DNA of 64,000 nucleotides. It comes from Salinibaculum sp. SYNS191. Its GTDB lineage: Archaea > Halobacteriota > Halobacteria > Halobacteriales > Haloarculaceae. Shown here in pieces: positions 17,701-23,925 of the stretch. The notes beneath the pieces are model-generated. The model saw only the letters and a list, made by a program, of their open reading frames with translations, did not search any database and was not told where the DNA came from. The DNA lies in NCBI RefSeq assembly GCF_037338445.1, contig NZ_CP147838.1, positions 2,666,001-2,730,000 of the forward strand, in the 5' to 3' direction. Position numbers and translations under genes: made by a program. Position 1 is the stretch's first letter. The number at the start of each line of letters is the position of its first letter.

Positions 17701-18948
17701 CGAGAACCCATCGGAGTTCGATTCGACGGGGCGACCCCAGTAGTTGCCGTCGGACGCCGTGTCGCCCACCGAGCCGTTCCAGGTGTTGCCGTCGACCGGG
17801 TCGTCGTTGAAGCCCGCGTTGACGCGGTTGCGGAAGGTGTTCTCTGTGAAGACGTTTCCGGACGGACTGCTCCGTTGCGTGTCGAGGAGGACGCCGTACT
17901 GACCGCTCCTTGAAACGACGTTCCCGACGAACGTCGAGCCATCGCCGCGGAGGGCGATTCCGTGGTTGGTGTTGTCCGTGATGTCGTTCGTCGAGACGGT
18001 GCCGTCGCGGCCCGCCGCAACGATGCCAACCAGGTTTCCGGAGACCGTGTTGTTGGCGACGTAGGTCTCCGACCCGCCGATGTAGAGACCCCACTCGACG
18101 TTGTCGCGGACGACGTTCCGCTCGACGATCGTCCGGGTACCCCGGACGTCCATGCCGCGGGAGAGACCGCGGTCGTCGCGGTTGCCGTTCTCGGTGGCGA
18201 CGTTGTCGGTGACGACGCTGTCCGTGCCGGCCCGGCTGATTGCGAATCCGTCTCCTCCGTTTCGGCTGGCAGTGTTGGAGACGGCGGTGAGCGTGCCGCC
18301 GCTGTCGGTCCGGAGGATGAACCCTCTGCCACCGTTGTCGACCGCCTGGTTTCGCCTGACAACGATGCTGTCGCCGTCGACGGTGATGCCCGGGCCGAGG
18401 TTGTTGCGTGCGATAGAGTCCTCGACGGTGGTTCCGTCACCTTGCAGGAACAGGCCATCGTCGGTCGTCCCTGCGAAGACGCTGTCACGAACGACTGCGT
18501 CGGTCAGCGAGAAGCCGGAGACGCCACGTGCCCCGTCCAGGATGGTCACATTGTCGACGGTGAGACGGGTCGTCCCAACTGCGTCAATCCCCCGGTTCCA
18601 TCCCCGAAGAACGAGATTCTGGACGGTGATGTTGGCGACGGCTCCGATATCCATTCCGGCGGTACGCGAGGAGTCCGTGGCGGTGATGGCGTACCCGCCC
18701 CCGTCGATCGTGACTCCATCGGCCGTGACGACGAGACAGTCCGTCTCGCCGGAGACCGTGATGTCGCCGGTGAGTTGGTACACTCCGGGATCGTCGATGG
18801 GGCCGCAGGCGTCGACCGAAACGACTGGTTCGACACCTGCGGCAGGAAACACGACGAACGGGGCAATGGAGGAGACGACGACGATAGCCACAACGAGAGG
18901 GACAATATCCCGTCTCCGCCCCGCACTTGGTGTATCCGGATAAATCAT
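11788..18948 (-). CDS. Giant secreted protein: two PbH1 beta-helix blocks, ASH repeats, C-terminal cohesin-like domain
   Basis: About 2386 residues. An N-terminal hydrophobic segment after GRRRDIV (Sec or Tat signal, or anchor) leads into a NosD-like right-handed beta-helix (about 60-430). Four tandem ASH/choice-of-anchor-D repeats follow (about 458-890, each with D/AFGDV and VNNTGxAPLDV). Next is a FTIDILPGS..HLEDVNGDG domain (about 891-1005), a second long beta-helix (about 1076-2016), a FGHLGVFG-type domain, a fifth ASH repeat (about 2118-2227) and a cohesin-like domain (about 2229-2369: VAPGETVTVDAVLD, ASVEYD, GSGTLATLTV). The ATG at 18948 is preferred over a TTG 18 bases upstream because it lies about 26 bases from a TATA box. 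Beta-helices suggest carbohydrate binding or processing, and the cohesin suggests scaffolding. There is no visible C-terminal sorting signal. Confidence 0.87.
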   Translation of the reverse strand: MIYPDTPSAGRRRDIVPLVVAIVVVSSIAPFVVFPAAGVEPVVSVDACGPIDDPGVYQLTGDITVSGETDCLVVTADGVTIDGGGYAITATDSSRTAGMDIGAVANITVQNLVLRGWNRGIDAVGTTRLTVDNVTILDGARGVSGFSLTDAVVRDSVFAGTTDDGLFLQGDGTTVEDSIARNNLGPGITVDGDSIVVRRNQAVDNGGRGFILRTDSGGTLTAVSNTASRNGGDGFAISRAGTDSVVTDNVATENGNRDDRGLSRGMDVRGTRTIVERNVVRDNVEWGLYIGGSETYVANNTVSGNLVGIVAAGRDGTVSTNDITDNTNHGIALRGDGSTFVGNVVSRSGQYGVLLDTQRSSPSGNVFTENTFRNRVNAGFNDDPVDGNTWNGSVGDTASDGNYWGRPVESNSDGFSDRFADDDADGIVDFPHRLAPNNVDYRPLTTPPVRTPPATAPDITVTPLRLDFGDVSVGDTATRTVLVNNTGSAPLDVIDLSLSGANASEFAVDASDFLVAPSDSRPVGVTFSPTTVGLQSATLAVTSNDTDEPAVDVALAGTGTTVATPEIEVSPTAVDFGDVLVDTVTTRTVFVNNTGAAPLDVTSIALSGANASDFGVETTGFVVAPGGSQSIAVALSTDTLGPKTATLTVASNDTDESTVEVTLSATVAAAPAPDIEVSATSIAFGDVFVNESVTRTVLVNNTGTAPLDVTSIALAGANATEFSTTATAGVVPVNGTLAVAVTVTPETPGPKTATLTVVSNDTDESSVDVALSATGVPAPEPDLDVSPTELDFGDVPVSDEATQTVTLTNVGTAPLGVTEISVSGPNASAFAVDSSGGVVLQPGSTQTLLVTFNASTPGTKTATLAVTSNDTDEPSVDVSLTGRALALKADFTIDILPGSERNPIQPEQRGVTPVAILGGFDVDPAAVNVQSLRFRAADVVDAGLGASAAHDGHLEDVNGDGITDLLIHFETAQAGFEAGDTEGVVVGELDDGTQTEGRDSVTVVPPPNRGNGGDRDGRDDRRGPPANAAVRIGAPTALSGLGLPSVATPVLSGLGMYSAATPAVGFAGETLAVVTSLTGCAVIDQPGHYELGSNVFESTATVCLDIRTSDVFVDGGGHRLDGTDTSGSAGVRIDGSAVTGGISNVTVVNVSLTDWDVGVDVVDATAVTLDGFESVDNADGLLAQSATGLVVSDGDLRLNSRRGAYLQDGSDVRLTRTLVQANRDSGLRVSSVERAAITDSVFAFNERGGVQLFGAPNATVARNRFFETPTTDVIVSADGATLVDNVIGGEDFFATAVFVRNGISVTGSAATLDGNRITGRDVALDLDQRTAPFAVRDSVLADNVQGIRGVNFVDALVQNNTLERNIVGVELREAVSTLVESNTFSENGGSSTTLADGALFLYGGRGSVVRDNVVTDSRQYGIVLADGVDDTVIQDNLVTRGEFFGIHLKTDGDGRPEGWDYVQNTTLRNNTVTENVWGVSLVSPLEVTMRDNTMAGNGANFAIREHALPGGIDRTLNGGSFFWRDNPQSQADRRTPEVLERREHYDHDIGTSNTVDGRPMLYQVGGSNVTVTPADGYGFVGLVGVDRATVRDVTLSHNSMGVLLVNTSDVVVENVTTREQIHGVYVTNQSTGTVVRDSLIDGRNSDAPGDSGVFVLESPETLVTNTTFEMVTEGLSSRDIETSVAVWYRSPGTTIEKNRFHNSSGAAVQAIYGEDVTVVANDVVLASPGAEADVFVAQATQGLVVADNRIESTGPTSSVTGIRLQSVAPNGAFTPRLLTDALVENNTAVGPIDSGISVFLNDATVQDANVSVVGNTIVDADLGISLREGAGMYVANNRVARTNAGIVIDEVDASVVERNVIDRSRSVGISVDIRSMSFGSAPPLPPPVVVRGNDVGESGRYGITVTASSSILLGQAEVLGNRVTDTGVGSFDPERSVGIRLFNHDPGQRVADNVVVNSTGSGLVFESRTRNAVAVNNTVLNASVAALQSSRDSTDNLAIDLHTDGPTITASGTNYEVQPTTAPAPAPTGLESVEAYVAVREPIAFSQLTPELELSLHYDQTDATGIDETTLSVYRYDGTQWVALASTPDPSTNQVTVSLSATEFGHLGVFGEAGTTPTGDITVTPTSLSFGTSEVGTVATLPVTVENNGTADLVVNDQTIAGTAADDFSIVGGATSFTLAPGETRDLTVQFVPSSATLREATLTLTSDDPTTPTLDVPLSGTGTLPADTVQVSLVPTTETVAPGETVTVDAVLDAGTAAVYAAQASVEYDAVAVDISRGSYLTADGAGSFVTAENATDSLGRADYGESRTGPLPTTGSGTLATLTVAVPTDVTTSSLTLTLTDVVVVDETATPVAVILVDTTLTVASSTGTATMQPSDSETTEVTP
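11840..12262 (-). other. Cohesin-like domain (coding sub-region)
   Basis: The last about 140 residues show the cohesin pattern: an opening beta strand with TVAPGETVTVDAVLD, then YAAQASVEYD, a central loop region, GSGTLATLTVAV, and LTLTLTDVVVVDE before a final strand. It is immediately followed by a 17-residue Ser/Thr tail. Its partner dockerin would be encoded by the overlapping downstream gene. Confidence 0.75.
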
Positions 18949-18970
18949 GTGAGTAAGAGTGAACAAGAGG

Positions 18971-18978
18971 ATATATAC
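18971..18978 (-). promoter_or_regulatory. TATA box of the cohesin-dockerin operon
   Basis: On the minus strand GTATATAT is centred about 26 bases before the ATG at 18948, inside a very AT-rich stretch (18961-19080). This spacing predicts an essentially leaderless transcript and is the only clear promoter for the two giant genes. Confidence 0.7.
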
Positions 18979-19641
18979 TCTTCGTAGATATTCTTTTAAT
19001 TATTGGAGTATATTTGTGTATAGCATCAAGAGATGAAATTATTTACTTCATAGATACAAAGCCTGGAATTTAAAGGGTTATAAATCAACATACATTCACC
19101 GGGGTCTTCCGGGGGGCGGAGACACTTCCACGGGTCGGAGGTTTCAGAAATGCCTCGCTCTGGCTGTCGATTCGCTCGTTGGTGGCCAACGTGGGTGGAT
19201 TCCCCTCGACCGTCTTCTTGACCTCGAAGAGAACGGCGCGAGTCCGCGATCGTGCGATGCATAGACCGACGCAACCAGCCAGTGTACATACAGCACAGAA
19301 TCTACACTCGTTCGTCGTATCTGCCCCGCGGACATCTCAATTCGAAACGCGACGTATCCCTCACATATGACAGTCCAAAACCACTCCCGGGGGTTTCTCA
19401 CACGTCAGGCTGTGAACTCCCACGGGGTCCAGCAATCCGAGATGCAGACGACGTCCCCCTCTCGTGGAGAGACTCGTTTTCCAGAGCGCACCCGTCAGTT
19501 GTTGGTCCGAAAAAGCAGATGTCGGAGGCGGCGGCTTCGTGACCACTCAACAGGTTCTCGTGCCTCTCGTCGTTCACCATTCGACTCGTCCGAACACCGA
19601 AAGTGCAAGCGTTCTTACCGCGGCGCACCCGAAGCGGGGGT
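18979..19641. other. Long AT-rich to mixed intergenic region
   Basis: The first about 100 bases are AT-rich promoter DNA of the minus-strand giant operon. A short degenerate thioredoxin-like fragment lies at 19179-19230. The rest holds only short open frames with no recognisable family. A TATA-like TTCTTACC at 19612-19619 serves the next plus-strand gene. Confidence 0.6.
19179..19230 (+). pseudogene. Remnant of a DUF255/thioredoxin-fold gene
   Basis: The frame reads LVANVGGFPSTVFLTS. The intact gene 640 bases downstream has RVAANVND and, about 25 residues later, MGGFPSTVFLTPEG. The ten residues GGFPSTVFLT are identical and the DNA over 26 bases differs at only about three positions. The fragment looks like two pieces of such a gene joined by an internal deletion. 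No other part of the family is seen nearby. Confidence 0.45.
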
Positions 19642-21261
19642 ATGACAGACGACGACGCCACGAAAGTCGAGTGGCGAGAGTGGGGGCCCGAGGCCTTCGA
19701 GGAGGCCCGTCGGACCGGCAAGCCCGTGTTGCTGTCGCTGGTCACGCCGTGGTCGGGCGACAGCAAGGCCATGGACGCGGCGACCTACAGCGAGCCGCGC
19801 GTCGCGGCGAACGTCAACGACGGCTTCGTCCCCGTTCGCGCCGACGCCGACCGCCGCCCGCGCGTGCGGGAGCGGTACAACATGGGCGGGTTCCCCTCGA
19901 CGGTCTTCCTGACGCCGGAGGGGACGGTACTCACCGGTGCGACCTTCCTCGCCGTCGACGGCTTCCGGGGCATTCTCGACAGCGTGCGCAAGACCTGGGA
20001 CGGCAAGGGCGAGGACGCTGGCTCCGTCCCGCGGGCGCTGCGAAACGCCGCGCCGACCGGCGGCGAGGTCACCCCGCGAATCGAGGAGCACATGGTCGAG
20101 CAACTGCTGGCCGCGTACGACGACGAGTTCGGCGGGTGGGGCAGCGACGTGAAGTTCCCGCTCCCGCGGACCATCGAGTTCGCGCTCGTCCGGGCGCGCG
20201 ACCAGGCGACGCGCACGCTCGACGCCGTCCAGACGCACCTGCTGGACACCTACGACGGCGGCTTCTACCGCTACGCCACGAACCGCAACTGGGGTAGCGC
20301 GGTCCGGGAGAAACTCACCGACGAGAACGGCGCGCTCGTCCGGGCGTTCGCCCACGGCTACCGTTACACGGGTGACGAGACCTACCGCGACAGCGCCGCC
20401 CAGACCGTCGAGTATCTCACCACCGACTGCTGGACCGGCGACGCCTTCGCGGCCAGTCAGGGGGGCGACCCCGAGTACTACACGCTCGAACCGACCGACC
20501 GCGAGCAGGCCGACGCGCCGCCCGTCGACGGGACGGTCTTCGCCGACCGGAACGGCCTGGCCATCGACGGCCTGCTGACCTTCGCCGCGTACACGGACGA
20601 CGAGCGCGCGCTGCGCTACGCCGAGCGCGCACGCGAGCACGTGGTCGACACGCTGGTCGACGGCGGCGAGGTCACCCACTACGACACCGGGACGGAGACG
20701 GGGCCGTCGGGGCTGCTCACCGACCAGGCGCGCGTGCTCGGCGCGCTCACCACGTCCTGGCAGGTCCAGGGCGAACCCGGCCCCGCCCGCGAGATAGCCG
20801 ACTGGACCATCGAGCATCTCCGCGACGACAGCGGCGCGTTCCGCGACGGCCCGACAGAGGGACCGGGACTGCTCGACCGGCCGCTGTATCCGCTGGACAC
20901 GAGCGTCGAACTGGCCGACGCACTTCTCTCGCTGTCGCTTCTGACCGGCGATGACCGCTATCGCGAGGTCGCCCACGACGCTGTCGCGGCCTTCGGGGCG
21001 GCCGCCGAGCGGATGGGCGTCGAGGTGGCTCACTTCGCCAGCACGGCCGCGCGCCTGCTCTCGCCGTCGGTCATCGAGGTGGGCGCGCCGGCGGGCAGCG
21101 ACCTCCACCGCGCGGCGCTGCGACTGGCCGACCACGAGTCGGTCGTCGTCCCCGACGCCGATTGCCGGGGCGAGGCCCGCGTCGTCACCGACGGCACGGT
21201 CGAGGGCACCGCGGACAGCCCGGCGGGCCTGGAGGCCGTGCTCACCGAGGACCGCGGGTAA
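19642..21261 (+). CDS. DUF255 / thioredoxin-domain protein (YyaL/SPATA20-like)
   Basis: A 539-residue cytoplasmic protein with an N-terminal thioredoxin-fold domain (about 1-125: EEARRTGKPVLLSL, GGFPSTVFLTPEG) and a C-terminal alpha/alpha-toroid region related to the YyaL/N-acylglucosamine-epimerase-like fold. In the usual DUF255 family a CxxC motif follows the first strand. Here the corresponding stretch is TPWSGDSKAMD with no cysteines, so classical disulfide redox chemistry is unlikely. The ATG at 19642 is preferred because a TATA element (TTCTTACC, 19612-19619) lies about 26 bases upstream. Function of the family is unsettled. Confidence 0.85.
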   Translation: MTDDDATKVEWREWGPEAFEEARRTGKPVLLSLVTPWSGDSKAMDAATYSEPRVAANVNDGFVPVRADADRRPRVRERYNMGGFPSTVFLTPEGTVLTGATFLAVDGFRGILDSVRKTWDGKGEDAGSVPRALRNAAPTGGEVTPRIEEHMVEQLLAAYDDEFGGWGSDVKFPLPRTIEFALVRARDQATRTLDAVQTHLLDTYDGGFYRYATNRNWGSAVREKLTDENGALVRAFAHGYRYTGDETYRDSAAQTVEYLTTDCWTGDAFAASQGGDPEYYTLEPTDREQADAPPVDGTVFADRNGLAIDGLLTFAAYTDDERALRYAERAREHVVDTLVDGGEVTHYDTGTETGPSGLLTDQARVLGALTTSWQVQGEPGPAREIADWTIEHLRDDSGAFRDGPTEGPGLLDRPLYPLDTSVELADALLSLSLLTGDDRYREVAHDAVAAFGAAAERMGVEVAHFASTAARLLSPSVIEVGAPAGSDLHRAALRLADHESVVVPDADCRGEARVVTDGTVEGTADSPAGLEAVLTEDRG

Positions 21262-21270
21262 ACACACGGA

Positions 21271-21279
21271 GAGTTTTTA
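21271..21279 (+). promoter_or_regulatory. TATA-like element of the TrmB-family gene
   Basis: GAGTTTTTA lies about 30 bases before the ATG at 21306, in the short gap after the DUF255 gene, suggesting the regulator has its own leaderless promoter. Confidence 0.5.
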
Positions 21280-21305
21280 CCTTCGCACCACGAGGTGCCA
21301 GCACG

Positions 21306-22109
21306 ATGGCAAGTCTGAGGGATTTGGGGCTGTCCGAGTACGAGTCTCGGGCGTATCGGTCGTTGCTGGAGACGGGGCCGACAACTGCAAAAGAGTTGTC
21401 CCGCGCGAGCGACGTCCCGATGGGTCGCATCTACGACGTGCTCAACAGTCTGGAGACGCACAGCCTGGTGCGCAGCCAGACCGCGAGCCGACCGAAGAAG
21501 TACGTCGCCGTCGAGCCAGACACCGCGCTCGACAGGTTGCTCGCCGACAAGAAGCGCGAACTGGACGAACAGGCCGAGCAGTACGAGGAGATCGTCGACG
21601 AACTCGGCGAGCAACTCGAACCGACCGATCCCGTCGACGAACCGTTCTGGACGGCGGCAATCGGGCCGACGGAGGCCGGCGACCTGCTCATCGAGCGACT
21701 GACCACCGCCGACGACCACATCGCGATGGTGGCGGGCGCGCCGAGCCAGCAACTCAACCTAGAGGAGATGGGCGAACACATCCTCGACGAACTGGAGCGG
21801 GCGCTGGACCGCGGCGTCGACGTCTCGATTCTGATGCGCCCGGAACTCGTCGACTCGCTGCCCCGCAGCGTCGGCGAGCGCTACCGCTCCTACCTCCAGG
21901 ATGACGAGTCGTTCAACGTCCGGACCAGCCAGAACGTCACCGGCACCTTCGAACTCATCGACCACGTCGAGGTCTGCATCGAGGTGCCGCATCCGCTGGA
22001 CGCCGGCGGGACCTTCGCCGTCATCGACCTGAAGGACTCCGACTTCGCCGGCGACGTCGCGGGGATGTTCCAGCCCCGCTGGGAGGACGCCGCACCGCTG
22101 AAGCTCTGA
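21306..22109 (+). CDS. TrmB-family transcriptional regulator
   Basis: A 267-residue protein. The N-terminal winged helix (about 1-75: LRDLGLSEYESRAYRSLLETGPTTAKEL, then VPMGRIYDVLNSLE) is the TrmB/MarR-like HTH. A coiled-coil segment with LADKKRELDEQAEQYEEIVDEL follows, then a phospholipase-D-like effector region (about 120-265). TrmB proteins respond to sugars or other small ligands and repress or activate transport and central metabolism genes. It lies directly upstream of the TAXI-TRAP transporter on the same strand, so control of that uptake system is a reasonable guess. No ligand can be named from the sequence. Confidence 0.87.
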   Translation: MASLRDLGLSEYESRAYRSLLETGPTTAKELSRASDVPMGRIYDVLNSLETHSLVRSQTASRPKKYVAVEPDTALDRLLADKKRELDEQAEQYEEIVDELGEQLEPTDPVDEPFWTAAIGPTEAGDLLIERLTTADDHIAMVAGAPSQQLNLEEMGEHILDELERALDRGVDVSILMRPELVDSLPRSVGERYRSYLQDDESFNVRTSQNVTGTFELIDHVEVCIEVPHPLDAGGTFAVIDLKDSDFAGDVAGMFQPRWEDAAPLKL

Positions 22110-22328
22110 GCGCGCCGGACGGCCCACGACGGGAGTCCGGCGGCCGTCAATTGTTGCCGGAAGTGTCTCCACTGGTAGCAACTTACCCCTCCCATCATCT
22201 ATCAAATAATATCCGTTGTCCCCAGTCCGTTCCCACTTCGCAGTATATTTTTACACCCTGTGAAGCTCCCACTTCCTGCAGTTATTCTCCTACATTCTGG
22301 ATACCGAACACGAAATAAACAGGCAGAC

Positions 22329-22335
22329 GTATAAG
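22329..22335 (+). promoter_or_regulatory. TATA box of the TRAP transporter operon
   Basis: GTATAAG is centred about 29 bases before the ATG at 22361. The 250-base gap upstream (22110-22360) has no gene. It carries an imperfect inverted repeat GTTGCC/GGTAGCAAC near 22147-22177 that could be the regulator gene's terminator or an operator. Confidence 0.6.
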
Positions 22336-22360
22336 CCAAGTCCCCTATTTACCATAATGT

Positions 22361-23389
22361 ATGTCACCCAAACACACCAGACGACGATTTATTGAACTGG
22401 CTGGATTGACCGGGGTCACAGCGCTCGCAGGCTGTGGGGGCGACGGTGGCGACGGTGAAGACGGCGGAGACGGCGGCGACGGCGGGGATGGTGGCGACGG
22501 TGGAGACGGCGGAGACGGCGGAGACGGTGGAACTGAAAGCCGTCTCACCTGGGACGCCGGCGGCACCGGCGGGACCTACTTCCCGCTCTCGAACGAGGTC
22601 AAGACGATCGTCGAGGCGAACACGGACTTTACGCTGAACGTTCGGTCCACGGGTGCGAGCGTCGAGAACGTCGGCAGTCTCGCAAGCGGGTCGGCCGACT
22701 TCGCGCTCATCCAGAACGACATCGCGTTCTTCGCGAAGAACGGGACGGGTATCGACGCGTTCCAGGACAACCCCATCGAGAGTCTCCGGGGTGTCGCGAC
22801 GCTGTACCCCGAGACGATTACGCTCGTCACGCTCGCAGGTACCGGTATCACGTCCGTCGACGACCTGAGCGGCGCGACGATCAACACCGGCGACCTCGGG
22901 TCGGGGACGCAGGTCAACGCCAACCAGATTCTCGAAGCGATCGGCATCACCGACTACAACGAGCAAAACGCCGGCTTCTCGCAGGCGTCGGAACAGCTAG
23001 CCAACGGCGACATCGACGCCGCGTTCGTCGTCGGTGGCTGGCCGGTCGGTGCTATCGAGGACCTCGCGAACACGCAGGACCTCGTCATCGTCCCCATCGA
23101 AGGTGATAACCGCGAGGCGGTCAAGGACGCGGCCTCCTGGTTCGCCGACGACACCATCCCCGGTGGGACCTACTCGGGCGTCGAAGAGGACGTCGAGACG
23201 GTGTCGGTCCAGGCGATGATCGCGACCAGCTCCGAAGTGCCCGAAGACACCGTCGAGACTGTCACGGCGGCTATCTTCGACAACCTCGGTGACCTCAGCA
23301 TCAAGACCGACTTCATCAGTGTGGACAGCGCCCAGGACGGCATGTCAATCGAGCTCCACCCCGGTGCGGCGAGTTACTTCGACGCGTAA
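22361..23389 (+). CDS. TAXI family TRAP transporter solute-binding lipoprotein
   Basis: A 342-residue exported binding protein. The N-terminus carries a twin-arginine motif (TRRRFIEL) and a lipobox (LAGC at about 23-26), so it should be Tat-exported and lipid-anchored outside the membrane. A long Gly-Asp linker made of GGDGGDG repeats (about 27-57) tethers the binding domain. The mature domain has the TAXI signature LTWDAGGTGGTYFPL and ends with ELHPGAASYF. TAXI proteins feed small organic acids such as glutamate or 2-oxoglutarate to TRAP permeases, but the substrate is not predictable here. It is first in the transporter operon, followed by a DUF1850 gene and the fused permease. Confidence 0.93.
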   Translation: MSPKHTRRRFIELAGLTGVTALAGCGGDGGDGEDGGDGGDGGDGGDGGDGGDGGDGGTESRLTWDAGGTGGTYFPLSNEVKTIVEANTDFTLNVRSTGASVENVGSLASGSADFALIQNDIAFFAKNGTGIDAFQDNPIESLRGVATLYPETITLVTLAGTGITSVDDLSGATINTGDLGSGTQVNANQILEAIGITDYNEQNAGFSQASEQLANGDIDAAFVVGGWPVGAIEDLANTQDLVIVPIEGDNREAVKDAASWFADDTIPGGTYSGVEEDVETVSVQAMIATSSEVPEDTVETVTAAIFDNLGDLSIKTDFISVDSAQDGMSIELHPGAASYFDA

Positions 23390-23433
23390 GCACCGGCGGC
23401 TCACCCCGTTTCTGACTATCGCGCACACACCGG

Positions 23434-23925
23434 ATGAAACGAACACTCGCACGCGCTGTTCCGTTCCTCGTAGCGCTTGGAGTCGTACTCATCGCGTTCG
23501 TCGCCGTGGCTCCGGCCGAATCGGTCCTGGTCGTCGAGGACACCGAGACCGGTGAACAATACATCACGGAATCCGTCGAGAACGGTACCATCGTCGGACT
23601 CCGGTACATGCACAGCGTCGAGAAGACCCCGGTGTACGACGAGTACCGCATCGAGGGACAGACGCTCGTGAACACCCGGATGGAGTTCGAATCGTACGGC
23701 TGGGGGCTCCCGGCCCGGGTGAACGTCACGAACGTCAACGGCACGCTCGTCTACGACCCGCCGGAACCCATCGTTGAACTCCAGTCTCTGTCCGTCTCGC
23801 CCGGACGTATTGCCGGACATACACTTACTGTCGGTAACCATAGCTATGACTTGGTTGCAGCAACGAATGCCAGTGGTGTCCGTATTCACATCGAACGTCG
23901 ATCTCTGATAGATCTATTCACATGA
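23434..23925 (+). CDS. DUF1850 protein of the TAXI-TRAP operon
   Basis: A 163-residue protein with an N-terminal hydrophobic segment (PFLVALGVVLIAFVAVA, about 10-27) that should anchor or export it. It is followed by a beta-rich domain with the DUF1850 pattern YMHSVEKTPVYDEYRI and FESYGWGLP. DUF1850 genes are habitually found between TAXI binding-protein and TRAP permease genes, suggesting an accessory role in assembly or substrate handing-over. Its stop overlaps the permease start (ATGA), so translation is coupled. Confidence 0.85.
   Translation: MKRTLARAVPFLVALGVVLIAFVAVAPAESVLVVEDTETGEQYITESVENGTIVGLRYMHSVEKTPVYDEYRIEGQTLVNTRMEFESYGWGLPARVNVTNVNGTLVYDPPEPIVELQSLSVSPGRIAGHTLTVGNHSYDLVAATNASGVRIHIERRSLIDLFT

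Noticed and set aside
18949..18966. TTG start giving six extra residues on the cohesin protein
   Set aside because: The ATG at 18948 lies at the expected distance from the TATA box; the TTG lies too close to it.
22437..22532. Tandem GGCGGAGAC-like repeat resembling a CRISPR or satellite
   Set aside because: It encodes the Gly-Asp linker of the TAXI lipoprotein; units are short, coding and without spacers.
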